From positions 1 to 61,265 of the forward strand of contig JANWUR010000022.1 in the NCBI GenBank assembly GCA_024958655.1: a stretch of 61,265 nt of DNA, written 5' to 3'. The position numbers were made by a program, and so were the translations under genes. The number at the start of each line of letters is the position of its first letter. Position 1 is the stretch's first letter. This stretch comes from Cyanobium sp. FGCU6 (lineage in GTDB: Bacteria > Cyanobacteriota > Cyanobacteriia > PCC-6307 > Cyanobiaceae). Below the pieces are notes generated by a model. The model searched no databases. It saw only the letters and a list, made by a program, of their open reading frames with translations, and was not told the origin of the DNA. This document shows positions 1 to 8,611 of the stretch, one piece after another.

Positions 1-829
1 TGCTGGAATCAACTGTGGCGCAACGGTTCTGGGTTTCTCAGCAGGCCCTATGTAGCCGGTTGAACAAATCCATAGCGAACCCGCATAAGGCCATGGCTGC
101 AACCCTGCGACCCTCGCGCCAGCTGTTCCAGCAGGGCTTTTGAAGGAGCGGTCGATGAACGGGCCGGATCCAATGCCTACAGGTTGCTGGGCTAAAGCTT
201 CTTGGGCTGATCCGCCCATATTGCGTTCAAAGAATCGGAGATTCCAAACTGAACCAAGGCGCTTTTCGCGCATTGATTTATTGTTCTCGCCGATAATCCT
301 TTTCCAATCGCCTGAAAGTACTTGCTCTCCTGAATATACCAAGTATTAATTTGCGAACCATCTTATCGCTGCATCGCAAAGATCAGGAAAACCGAAGGGC
401 AATCAAGATGATAGCAAAGCACTCAGGGCTGTGGTTTATGCTTTCTAAGCATGTTTGCTCACGCAGAATGAACTGTGAGCATTTTGATTCACGGACCAAT
501 AAAGATTATCATTCTGCCAGGCTTCATGTAGAGTATTGGCAGAAAGCCGCTGGCGATACCGGGTCCGCATAAGATCTCCACCTGCCCACTGTACAATACG
601 CCAATCACACTACCATACTTGCGCTTTGGAGAAATCTGCTGGTTTGCCATCGGCTGGATATGCCGACAACGGCACCCGCCGCAAAGCGGATACCGGACCC
701 GCCCATACAGCGTTCGAAGGTTCGCGCCTATACTTATATGCCAACAAAGCAGATACACGATCGTCAATAAGCTAGAACTTCGAATAAGCGGAAATTAAAT
801 AGCTTAACGCAAATAGGTTAATCTAATTA
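1..829. other. Decayed cassette material, no convincing gene
   Basis: No reading frame here looks like a protein I recognise. Two segments resemble the right halves of attC sites: 209-231, ending GTTCAAA, and 695-718, ending GTTCGAA. Both share the layout CCGCCCATA(n)GCGTTC. The interval between them would be an old cassette that has lost its gene. The stretch ends at the seven-base target CTAATTA (823-829) into which the IS at 830 inserted. Confidence 0.4.
536..718 (+). other. Degenerate attC site (left boundary of cassette 1)
   Basis: The right side is well formed: CGGACCCG stem, spacer, then R' GTTCGAA at 712-718. A left stem CGGGTCCG near 559-566 can pair with CGGACCCG, but the R'' box before it does not read AAC, so the left half has decayed. 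The cut point G^TTCGAA (712/713) is supported independently, because the next attC (5650-5740) has R'' TTCGAAC, the exact complement of G plus the cassette start. Confidence 0.5.
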
Positions 830-1634
830 GGGACTCCTGAAAAACCCAGATCCACTGCGGGGGAGCTGGTTTCAGCGATCGAAAGCCGATAAACTGGCTG
901 TGAACAGGACAATTGACAATTCCTGTAACTGCTGAACGCTGCAGATGTACCGAAAACACCATAACGGGCAGCTCTCAATCGAGGAGTTCCATGTCCCGTT
1001 TGGTGGCACGTTGGACCCGGAGAACCGCTGGGTGGTCTTCTCCTCTCTGATGCCATGGGAAGAGCTGGAAGAAACATATGCCCCTCAGTTCAACCCTACC
1101 ACTGGCGCTCCTGCAAAGCCTGTACGGCTGGCGTTTGGAGCGCTGTTCATCAAGCAGCGGCTCTCCCTGACCGACGAGGAAACCGTCGAGCAGATCAGAG
1201 AAAACGCTTACATGCAGTTTTTCCTTGGCTTTGCCGGCTATTCCAGCAAGGCGCCATTCGACCCATCGATGATGGTTCATTTCCGCAAGCGATTCTCAGA
1301 AGAAGCCCTCAGTCGGGTCAACGAACTGATCGCTGAACGCGGTAAAGCCATGGTGATTGAGGCCTTGTCGAGTCTTCCAGATGACGAAGACTCTGACGAT
1401 CCAGATGACGATGCTGGCAACCAGCTCTCACTCGACGACTTCGTGAAGCCTGCAGATTGGCCAGAGGGCAAGAACTGGGGGACGCTCACCATTGATGCCT
1501 CTTGCACGCCAGCAGACATCACCTATCCGACTGATCTGAAGTTGCTGAACGAGGCGAGGGAGTCGACCGAACGGATCATTGATGATCTCTGCGACCAGCG
1601 CTCAGACCTTCGTAAGCACCGGCCACGATATGAC

Positions 1635-1644
1635 CGTGGTAGGG
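1635..1644. repeat. Target-site duplication of the nested IS, left copy
   Basis: CGTGGTAGGG, repeated exactly at 2887-2896 on the other side of the nested element. Confidence 0.9.
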
Positions 1645-2886
1645 CAGGGCTGATTCAAAGTGTGTCATAGGCCCCCTGGCCGGGGCTGTCAGCATGGGGT
1701 GAGGTCGGCGGAACAGCCTCCTCCTTGTGCTCGAAACCGCTTCTGCTGCAACCGATCTCGACCTGATCAGCTACCTGAAGGCGATCCCTGATACCCGCAT
1801 GCGACGGGGGGTGCGCATCCCGGCCTGGTATCTGCTCCTGGTGGCGGTGCTGGGGATCCTCAGCCGTTGCCATAGCCTGCGGGATCTGGAGCGGTTCGCG
1901 ATCCGCCACCACAGTGTGCTCACCGAGGCGCTTGGGCTGGAGTTGCGGCGTCCACCGTCGGATTCGGCTTTCCGCTATTTCTTCCGGCTTGTCGATGTCG
2001 CCGCCCTCTGCGCCGCCATCCGCGACTAGACGCTCGCTCAGATTCCTGGTGGTGCAGGCGATCTCGACCAGCTGGTCTGTGACGGCAAGACGCTGAGGGG
2101 CTCGATCGAGCCCACTGCTGGCGGCGGCTCGGCATTCATCGCCCAGGTGACGATCTACTCGGCCGCCTTGGGCGTGGCGATCAGCCAGGCTTGCTACGCC
2201 ACCGGCGAAAACCACGAGCGGGCGGTGCTGCGGCAGCTGCTCGGTGAGCTTGATCTGGACGGAGTGCTGATCCAGGCGGATGCGCTCCATACGCAGCGTC
2301 CGTTTTTTGGCAGCTCCAGGAGCAGGGGGCCGACTTCCTCTTGACAGTCAAGGCCAACCAGAAGACGCTCCACCGCCAGATCCGCAGCCAGTTCCAGGGA
2401 ACACGCAAGATCCCATTCGTGGCAACGGATCACGAGGAAAGTCACGGTCGCGAGATCACCTGGACGCTGCGAGCGAAACAGGCACCCGATCACATCGCCG
2501 AGGCCTGGATCGGCACCAGCTGGATCGTGGAGGTGAACGCCAGCGGCAGCCGCGACGGCACGCCGTTCTAGGCAACCCACCTGTTTCTCACCAGCCTGCG
2601 CATCACCCCAGAAGCCTTGCTGCAACTGGTGCGAGACCGCTGGAGCATTGAGGGCTGGCACTGGATCCGCGATACCCAGCTCCATGAGGACGCCCACCGC
2701 TACCGGGGCAATGGTGCTGGCGCGATGGCGACGCTGCGAACGGCAGCCCTGAACTTGCTGCGGCTGACGGGATTTCAATCGATCCGCGCTGGCATGCAGG
2801 CGGTGATGCACGACATCAGGGCCCTGCTGGCGATGGCGCTGCGGCAGCCAACCCCGAGACCAGACTGAAACTTTGAATCAGCCCTG
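1645..2886 (+). mobile_element. ISAs1-family insertion sequence nested in the outer IS
   Basis: The ends are a perfect 17-bp inverted repeat, CAGGGCTGATTCAAAGT at 1645-1661 and its complement at 2870-2886. The element is 1242 bp and is flanked by the 10-bp direct repeat CGTGGTAGGG (1635-1644 and 2887-2896). Family members make target duplications of about this size. The inserted gene is degenerate, yet ends and target repeats are exact. Confidence 0.88.
1727..2868 (+). pseudogene. ISAs1-family transposase, two in-frame stops and a frameshift
   Basis: The gene starts with GTG at 1727. The translation has the ISAs1 hallmarks: IPDTRMRRGVRIPAWYLL near the start, then CDGKTLRGS, ADALHTQRPF and, near the end, RDRWSIEGWHWIRDTQLHEDA. 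It is broken by TAG at 2027-2029 and TAG at 2569-2571, both where family members tend to have an aromatic residue, and by a frameshift at the T6 run near 2305, after which the reading continues one frame over (QLQEQGADFLLTVKANQKTL). About 380 codons in all. A decayed relative lies at 49553-49810 on the other strand. Confidence 0.85.
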
Positions 2887-3923
2887 CGTGGTAGGGCACG
2901 TGCCAACTTCCTCCGTGTTGCCAGGCAGAAGAAGCCACGCCGCCGCAAGATAAAAGCCACGATACGGCGCCAGCTCGACTACCTGCAGCGAAATCTTGAT
3001 GCCATCGATGCTCTGATCGCCTCTGGGGCAAGGCTTTCGGGACTGAAGACGCACTGGTGGCATAAGCTCTTAGTGATCAGCGAGCTGCACCGCCAACAAA
3101 GCATCCTGCTTTACGCCAAAACGCGTAGCATCCCCGACCGCATCGTCAACTTGGTTCAGAGACAGGTTCGTCCCATTGTTCGTGGCAAGGCAAGAGCTGC
3201 TGTTGAGTTCGGTGCCAAGATCAGTGTTGCCGTGCGTAATGGCTTTGCCTTCCTGCACAGGATCAGCTGGGATCCATACAATGAAGCGGAGGATCTGATT
3301 CCACAAGCCAAGAAATACAAGCAAGAATACCGATGTTATCCTGAACGAATCTGCGCCGATCGCATCTACATCAATACCAAGAACCGGAACTTCTGTGCTA
3401 GAAACAATATACGGCTGTCTGGTAAGCGATTAGGAAGACCACCAAAGGATCCAGAGATCAATGCTGCTCACAAGCAGCAGCTCAGCGCAGACCAGCGGAG
3501 GCGAAACGAGGTGGAAGGATGCTTTGGATCAGGGAAGAGGAAGTATTCACTTGATTTGATTATGGCTCGGCTGGCCAAAGTTGCAGAGACATCGATCTCC
3601 ATGGCATTTCTGGTGATGTGCGCAGAGAAGATTAGGAGGCTCCTCCGCCTCTTTTTTGTCATTATCTTTGCCTGCTTCTACGCCTGGCAATGGCCAGGCT
3701 GTCTCTGGATGCTGCTCAGGAGCATTTGGCTGCTTGAGACAGCTGAATCGCTGGTCACTGGATAACCGTGCCTGCGAGCTGTCTCCGCCCTGCTCCCTGG
3801 CCGAAATCGGAACCAGCTCACGATTTGTTTTTTCAGGGATCACTAATTAATAGGTCAGAATTAATTGCTCACCCTTTTGAGGCAGAAAATCTCAAGTTCA
3901 ACATTGCATGGCTGCCGACCTAC

Positions 3924-5417
3924 CTAACCCACGCCTCCGACAAGACCAATTCGCCCAGAAGCAGCCGATTTAACTTGGCAATAAAAGCGTTTGCGTGTGT
4001 CATCAGAAAGAGTTGCAAAGAAAAGGAGCTCTTCGAAGGTTCCAGGTGTCTGCTTGCCGCAAAAAGATATATGTTGAATCTGAGTAAAATGATTTGACTT
4101 AAGTCCATCTTCGGGATACATGCTTGTCGGTGCCTTGAGCCCGACCTCTAAAATGTAGGACTGCTGCTCATCACTTGAATAACCTTCGACAGTCATCCAA
4201 TGCTTCATCTCAGTGAAACATTCTTCATCGAAGAGTGATGTTAAAAGTGGCAAGTCATGCGCCTCTAAAGCTTGAATAATCTGTGATATAAATAAGTTAA
4301 GTAGAGGCTCGTCGGTATACCTCGTTTCCTTTCTCTCCGGCATGTAGTATCCACTTGGAAGCCTCATGGGGAAAACAGGGCATTCTGAAGGATTGTTACA
4401 GCATTGGGAGGCCTGGCTAATAAGGGTGTCGATCTCTTGTGCAACCTCCTGCTGCCATTGATTTAACTGAGTTATGGTAGGCGGATCATTGAAATAGCGC
4501 GTATGTGACTGGACAAATTCAATATCGTTTCTTATGGTTAGTAGCTTTAAGTGCAAACGTTCATAATCGGATAACCTACTGCCTTGAGTGGTTATGTCGA
4601 CTAGATTTGGGCCGACCGGCAAGTTTAGAGTTCGATAATCGGAAACTAGTACCTCATAGGGAACTGGTTGATTAAGCACAATTGAAGGGAATGCGCACAG
4701 CCGCTGCATTACCTCCTCAATGTCATCAGCTAGTCTCTGCTCTTCACCAGTTCCAGCACGTTGATAAGTTGAGATATTTACTTGGCTTTGGGAGATCATT
4801 TCCTTGGTGGTGTTATTGAGCCTCATATCAGCACTCGCTGAAGCAAGAGCACCACCATATTTAGCCTGTAATGATGCTGCAATTTTCTGCTGCATCTCTT
4901 CGGTACTAGATGAAATAGAAATGATTGCAAAGAACTCGCCCCCCATTTGCATGCCACGAACAAACCCATCTCCATATCTCTGCTGGAAAATATCTTGCTT
5001 TCCTGAACTAATTAGCGTAGCTGCTTCTGGCAACAAATTGACATTCTCACAGAGCTTAAATGCATTTTCGACGACACACCTCGCCAAGAGAAAAATTGAT
5101 TGGGATGTAAATCGGGATTCATTAACATACTTAAACTTTCCTGAAGCGGAGAATAAATTGTACTGCCCCGAGGCTCGCGCTGAAACACCAACAGATTCAT
5201 ACAGGTCCTCTAAGGATCGAATTTGCGTTATATTATATGTGACATTTTGACCCGGGGCTCCGGTTGGACCCGATGGCTCACCTGGATTTACACCCTTGCC
5301 AGCTATTGCCCCATTCAGGAGGTTGATCCCCATACCAAAGTTCATTCCTTTTGACCAAGGGATGATCCTCGACTGCTCCACGGTGGGCTCTGAATTAGTC
5401 TCGCCAGATATTAGCAT
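3924..5417 (-). CDS. MACPF-like putative pore-forming protein (cassette 1)
   Basis: The product has 497 residues. Residues 76-110 (SVGVSARASGQYNLFSASGK) and 147-168 (RYGDGFVRGMQMGGEF) resemble the strand and Y-G-x(n)-G-G signature of membrane attack complex/perforin (MACPF) folds. I infer a secreted or self-targeting pore-former, but there is no clear signal peptide. Residues 46-56 have a short Gly-Pro-rich collagen-like stretch (GEPSGPTGAPG). The gene faces left, opposite to the other cassette genes, and fills cassette 1 up to its attC, so it must have its own promoter in the AT-rich DNA at 5418-5500. Base composition is much lower in GC than the chromosome. The family call rests on motif resemblance only. 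Confidence 0.55.
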   Translation of the reverse strand: MLISGETNSEPTVEQSRIIPWSKGMNFGMGINLLNGAIAGKGVNPGEPSGPTGAPGQNVTYNITQIRSLEDLYESVGVSARASGQYNLFSASGKFKYVNESRFTSQSIFLLARCVVENAFKLCENVNLLPEAATLISSGKQDIFQQRYGDGFVRGMQMGGEFFAIISISSSTEEMQQKIAASLQAKYGGALASASADMRLNNTTKEMISQSQVNISTYQRAGTGEEQRLADDIEEVMQRLCAFPSIVLNQPVPYEVLVSDYRTLNLPVGPNLVDITTQGSRLSDYERLHLKLLTIRNDIEFVQSHTRYFNDPPTITQLNQWQQEVAQEIDTLISQASQCCNNPSECPVFPMRLPSGYYMPERKETRYTDEPLLNLFISQIIQALEAHDLPLLTSLFDEECFTEMKHWMTVEGYSSDEQQSYILEVGLKAPTSMYPEDGLKSNHFTQIQHISFCGKQTPGTFEELLFFATLSDDTRKRFYCQVKSAASGRIGLVGGVG

Positions 5418-5649
5418 GAGATCCTTGCGGATTCAATTAATGTCTCTTTTCTTTGTACAAGTCTGCCGCCCCTTGAGAGTATACTATAATTTAGGCAGAT
5501 ATTCCTGGGTAGCCGCAAAAGAAAGATGGTGAGATGACTTATTTGTATCGTCGGATTGGCAATCCCACAAAATCAAGCGAAGAAGCTCGCGTCGAAGAAG
5601 ATATTCAATTCATTTGACAGGCCTAGCGAGATATCGAAAGGACCCACTC

Positions 5650-5740
5650 TTCGAACAAGCCCCTCGAGTGGTCAGGCCACCATCATCTCTCTGCTCCGCC
5701 CCCCAAGCTCCTTGCCTGCCACTCAGGGGCAGCGTTAGCC
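5650..5740 (+). other. attC site 1 (end of cassette 1)
   Basis: R'' TTCGAAC (5650-5656), L'' CCCCTCGAGTGG (5660-5671), L' CCACTCAGGGGC (5719-5730), R' GTTAGCC (5734-5740). L'' pairs with L' apart from one extra C, the unpaired base expected of attC. The AAG and CAGC spacers form the open central region. Length 91 bp. Nearly the same sequence recurs at 7674-7765 and 11370-11461. Confidence 0.92.
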
Positions 5741-5753
5741 CGACAGTAATCAC

Positions 5754-6524
5754 ATGGGTTTTCTAAACGACCATTTTACCAGAATTCGCACCTCTCTACT
5801 CGCGAAAGCTGAAGAGGCAGGAATCCTTCGCCATTCAACCTCCAAGGGTACTGCGCGAGAATTGATCGTTGCTGACTTTCTGGAAAGCTCACTGCCCCGA
5901 GAGTTTGACTTTGTGACCGGAGAGATAACGTCTCCGACTGGCCGCAGATCAGGTCAGCTCGACATAATGTTACTTCCGCAGAGTGCCCCAAGATTTCTTT
6001 TGGCCCCAGGTGTCTCACTCGGTCTCCTTCATGCGGTTACGGCTGTAATCGAAGTAAAATCGGTTCTTTCGACTGCACCTCTATGGAATCCATCGGAACT
6101 TCGGAACGCCATTGAAACTGTGAGGTCTGTTCGTCAGCTAGAGATCAGTCCTAGGCTTGATCCTTGGCCGTGGAGTGCTGCACGCGCGTTAACTTGCGAG
6201 CATATTAAACTCGATCATATCCCAGTATGTGTCGTCGCATTCAAAGGACCCACAATAGAGACGCTACTGGTTTACCTCTCCCAAATTGCCGCTTCCAATA
6301 GGGCTGATCTTCCTAACGTGATCACCTGTCTTGAGCGTGACTACACGCTGATTCTGAATGACGGATGGATTTATAATCCAGCCAAGCTCTCGGAGGATTC
6401 ACGTCAAATGCTTTACTTGAAGGGCGACTGCTCCTCCCTTGTTGACCTTTTCGATTTCCTCATGAAAGTGACTCAAGCATGGACCTACGCGAGTCCACGA
6501 ACTCCCTTTTCACATTATCTGTGA
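5754..6524 (+). CDS. DUF6602 / PD-(D/E)XK nuclease-like protein (cassette 2)
   Basis: The product has 256 residues. The pattern E36, then G-E-I near 57, SGQLD with D70, and V-I-E100-V-K102 matches the PD-(D/E)XK nuclease-like core seen in DUF6602 proteins, which often sit in defence regions. I infer a nucleic-acid cleaving or binding effector. It is the only gene of its cassette: the start codon lies 14 bp after the preceding attC and the stop 20 bp before the next one, a packing typical of integron cassettes. Substrate and trigger cannot be seen. The adjacent cyclase cassette could make a signal for it, but that is speculation. Confidence 0.65.
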   Translation: MGFLNDHFTRIRTSLLAKAEEAGILRHSTSKGTARELIVADFLESSLPREFDFVTGEITSPTGRRSGQLDIMLLPQSAPRFLLAPGVSLGLLHAVTAVIEVKSVLSTAPLWNPSELRNAIETVRSVRQLEISPRLDPWPWSAARALTCEHIKLDHIPVCVVAFKGPTIETLLVYLSQIAASNRADLPNVITCLERDYTLILNDGWIYNPAKLSEDSRQMLYLKGDCSSLVDLFDFLMKVTQAWTYASPRTPFSHYL

Positions 6525-6543
6525 TGAACATCCTCATGTCGCA

Positions 6544-6628
6544 GGCTAACATCCAGATGCAGAAGTCGGGTACAAATGTTGGTTTCTATGCCTAGATCAT
6601 TGCCCGCTTCTGATCTGGAGAGTTAGCC
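6544..6628 (+). other. attC site 2 (end of cassette 2)
   Basis: R'' GGCTAAC (6544-6550), L'' CCAGATGCAGAAG, L' CTTCTGATCTGG, R' GTTAGCC (6622-6628). The stem pairs fully except for one extra G in L''. R'' is the exact complement of the cassette's own start (G|TTAGCC at 5734). A variant of this type recurs at 10402-10485. Confidence 0.92.
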
Positions 6629-6650
6629 TGTCGACCATGGAGTCAATGTG

Positions 6651-7679
6651 ATGGCTGAAACCGCTCGAGTTCATTACGTCTTCTTGGATGTAGTAGGTTT
6701 TACTAAAGATCGGAGTGTCGAGGCACAGTCCGACGTTGTAGCGACCCTAAACACCGTCATCAAAAGTTCGCTGGCGACCGTGAATGCTCCGCAGAATAAA
6801 ACCATCCTTCTCCCGACAGGCGACGGCGTTGCCATCGCTCTCATAAATGCAGTCGGCATAGATACCCATCTCCTACTTGCTCTTCAGGTTCTTCGTATGA
6901 TTGCAGAACAGAACGACACCGCACCAGAGCCATCTAGACGCTTCGAGGTTAGAGTAGGTATAAATGAGAATATCGATAACCTGGTGAAAGATGTCAACGG
7001 CAGACGTAATGTTGCTGGTGCGGGCGTATCCATGGCTCAACGAATCATGGATGTTGCAGATGGCGGACAAATTCTTGTCGGCCCTACTGTTTTCGATAGC
7101 TTGCGACAAAGAGAGCGCTATATGTCGTGCTTTAGGGCCTTCACGGCACGTGGAAAGCACGGCATGACATTCCCTGTTTATCAGTTCGTATCTAAAGAAC
7201 CTGGACTGAACGTTGACATCCCGTCAGTGTTTGCCGTCAAGAAGCGAGCGCCAGAGAAGCTCACAATGTATGCCGCCTATTACTTTGGACACGCTATTGC
7301 GAATCGCGACTTCCTCCTTTCCCGCAAAAGCGACTCCACGAGGGACTATGCAGCTGCCATATTGCTTTCTTTCCTCGCAGAGGATTCCGTGAATGCATCT
7401 GAAACACCTAGTCACGAAGAAGCGACGACGCTTACTTGGAAGTCAGGGATAGCCACGTTTGAAGAGCAGTATAAGCATTATGATGGTCTCGAGTTTGGGG
7501 TTTTGGCTCGTTTCTCAAAGCTACTAACCGACACGCTATCTTCTTATGCGGAGCACTTTGAAGGGGCCCAATGGAGTAAGTCGACTTGGCTGGTAAAGGC
7601 TTCGGGCGTACAGAAACTGATGTCAGAGTGGCCTCAAGTCGCGAGTGAGTTAGGCATCACTGCTGAGGAAGCAGGCTAA
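6651..7679 (+). CDS. Class III nucleotidyl cyclase, Pycsar-like (cassette 3)
   Basis: The product has 342 residues from ATG 6651; a GTG three bases earlier is also possible. The N-terminal 180 residues form a class III cyclase domain: metal-binding D13 (FLDVVGFT) and D58 (LPTGDG), and the late motif NVAGAGVSMAQR (120-131) with R131 kept. By position, the lysine and aspartate that select adenine in adenylate cyclases are replaced (L54 and N120), and the usual transition-state Asn is S127. This agrees with a cyclase using another base, as in the Pycsar anti-phage system, whose cyclases make cCMP or cUMP. The C-terminal 150 residues are helical and unrecognised. It occupies a cassette alone. Product and defence role are inferred. 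Confidence 0.75.
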   Translation: MAETARVHYVFLDVVGFTKDRSVEAQSDVVATLNTVIKSSLATVNAPQNKTILLPTGDGVAIALINAVGIDTHLLLALQVLRMIAEQNDTAPEPSRRFEVRVGINENIDNLVKDVNGRRNVAGAGVSMAQRIMDVADGGQILVGPTVFDSLRQRERYMSCFRAFTARGKHGMTFPVYQFVSKEPGLNVDIPSVFAVKKRAPEKLTMYAAYYFGHAIANRDFLLSRKSDSTRDYAAAILLSFLAEDSVNASETPSHEEATTLTWKSGIATFEEQYKHYDGLEFGVLARFSKLLTDTLSSYAEHFEGAQWSKSTWLVKASGVQKLMSEWPQVASELGITAEEAG

Positions 7680-7765
7680 CAAGCCCCTCGAGTGGACAGG
7701 CCACCAAGAGCACTTTGCTCCGCCAGCCAAAGCTCCTTGCCTGCCACTCAGGGGCAGCGTTATCC
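7674..7765 (+). other. attC site 3 (end of cassette 3)
   Basis: R'' GGCTAAC (7674-7680, overlapping the cyclase stop codon), L'' CCCCTCGAGTGG with the extra C, L' CCACTCAGGGGC (7744-7755), R' GTTATCC (7759-7765). R'' complements the cassette start G|TTAGCC exactly. Close copy of attC site 1, with a changed loop. Confidence 0.92.
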
Positions 7766-7826
7766 GTATCCAGCAAGCCGTCGAGAGGTAGCCGCATCTG
7801 GTACCGGTAGGGAGTACCATGAAGGA

Positions 7827-8081
7827 ATGAAGCGGAAGTACCAGCGCGCCCTTGAGCTGATCTTCTCCCGACCTGTAAGCGGCAGCTTGCCGTGGAGGGA
7901 CATCGAAGCCCTGTTTCAGGAGCTTGGTGGAGAGGTCAGCGAGAGGGCGGGCAGCCGAGTCGCGGTCGTTCTGTTTGGCGAAGTCAGGGTCTTCCACAGG
8001 CCCCACCCATCGCCCAATACAGATAAGGGTGCTGTTGCTTCAATCCGCAAATGGTTCGAAGAACACGGAGTGACACCATGA
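7827..8081 (+). CDS. hicA: HicA-type mRNA interferase toxin (cassette 4)
   Basis: An 84-residue protein with the HicA double-stranded RNA-binding-like fold signature: LPWRDIEALFQELGGEV, then AGSRVAVVLFGEVRVFHRPHP, which contains the position of the catalytic histidine, and RKWFEEHGVTP at the end. HicA toxins cleave mRNA and are held in check by HicB. The start at ATG 7827 is chosen over ATG 7819, which hits a stop after three codons. The stop overlaps the start of the next gene (ATGA, 8078-8081), so the pair is translationally coupled. Confidence 0.85.
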   Translation: MKRKYQRALELIFSRPVSGSLPWRDIEALFQELGGEVSERAGSRVAVVLFGEVRVFHRPHPSPNTDKGAVASIRKWFEEHGVTP

Positions 8082-8410
8082 ATTTGATGAAAGTGGACGG
8101 CTACCAAGCCAAGATTGAGTATGACGAGGAAACGGATCTTTTTCGCGGGGAGATTCTCGGGATTTCTGGTGGAGCAGACTTCTATGGCTCAACCCCAGAT
8201 GAACTTCGTCATGAGTTTAAGAAATCGCTGGAGGTGTTTCTTGAGGTCTGCAAGGAACAAGGAATTGAGCCGCGTAAACAGTATTCAGGTAAGTTCAATT
8301 TGCGAATTCCACCTGAGCTGCATGAGAAGTTGGCGATGACTGCGGAGGTGCAGGGGAAGAGTCTCAACACGCTTGCCCAGGAAGCGCTGCAGAGAAGTGT
8401 TGCTGCATAG
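8078..8410 (+). CDS. hicB: HicB-type antitoxin (cassette 4)
   Basis: A 110-residue protein with a HicB-like N-terminal domain (YQAKIEYDEETDLFRGEILGI, then STPDELRHEFKKSLEVFLEVC) and a C-terminal ribbon-helix-helix DNA-binding part (GKFNLRIPPELHEKLAMTAE, LNTLAQEALQRS). It should neutralise the preceding HicA and repress the pair. The order toxin-antitoxin, with a four-base overlap, fills one integron cassette. TA pairs are common in cassette arrays, where they help keep the array from being lost. Confidence 0.88.
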   Translation: MNLMKVDGYQAKIEYDEETDLFRGEILGISGGADFYGSTPDELRHEFKKSLEVFLEVCKEQGIEPRKQYSGKFNLRIPPELHEKLAMTAEVQGKSLNTLAQEALQRSVAA

Positions 8411-8416
8411 AGGAAA

Positions 8417-8504
8417 GTATAACTTGCCATACACCTGAGCCGCAACCGAAAGGCTATATTCTTTGCCGATCACACCTCGCAACCTCGTGATGGCAGCGTT
8501 CTGC
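8417..8504 (+). other. attC site 4 (end of cassette 4)
   Basis: R'' GTATAAC (8417-8423), L'' GCCATACAC (8426-8434), L' GTGATGGC (8487-8494), R' GTTCTGC (8498-8504). L'' and L' pair except for one extra A. R'' complements the cassette start G|TTATCC at six of seven positions. This type recurs at 9013-9099. R' has C where the consensus has a purine. Confidence 0.82.
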
Positions 8505-8611
8505 GGCACAGAGACCTTGAGTTGCTTGGCGCGTGGCACTGGCCGGATCATGGGCGACCTGAGTAGACTGTTATGAATACCCCAGTGCATCAGTAACCGG
8601 AGGAGCATTCA

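Larger units (their letters stand above)
945..3765 (+). pseudogene. IS5/IS1182-type transposase, interrupted by ISAs1-type element
   Basis: The N-terminal part (945-1644) has the DUF772-like start typical of these transposases (QLSIEEFHVPFGGTLDP, then FGALFIKQRLSLTDEETVEQI and MMVHFRKRF). The C-terminal part (2897-3765) carries the end of the DDE domain, including RRNEVEGCFGSGKRKYSLDL. Removing the 1242-bp nested element plus one 10-bp target copy (1252 bp) joins the two parts in one frame with no stop, giving a 522-residue protein. The gene was therefore intact until the second insertion. It is inactive as it stands. Confidence 0.85.
830..3842 (+). mobile_element. IS5/IS1182-type insertion sequence, split by a nested IS
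   Basis: The outer element is flanked by the direct repeat CTAATTA (823-829 and 3843-3849). Its ends are imperfect inverted repeats: CTCCTGAAAAAC near 834-845 on the left and, reversed, TCCCTGAAAAAAC at the right end. Without the nested element (1645-2886) and one copy of its target duplication it would be 1761 bp with a single transposase gene. It sits inside cassette 1, between the cassette start and the MACPF-like gene. Confidence 0.75.

Noticed and set aside
151..231. GAAC-GGGCCGGATC...GATCCGCCC-GTTC as a complete attC
   Set aside because: The stem and one extra base are present, but the spacer lengths are unequal (0 and 7 bases), which does not fit the attC fold. Only the right half is kept as a possible old boundary.
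8417..8590. Direct repeat CACCTGAGC/GACCTGAGT as an attC stem
   Set aside because: The copies are direct, not inverted. The real attC ends at 8504.
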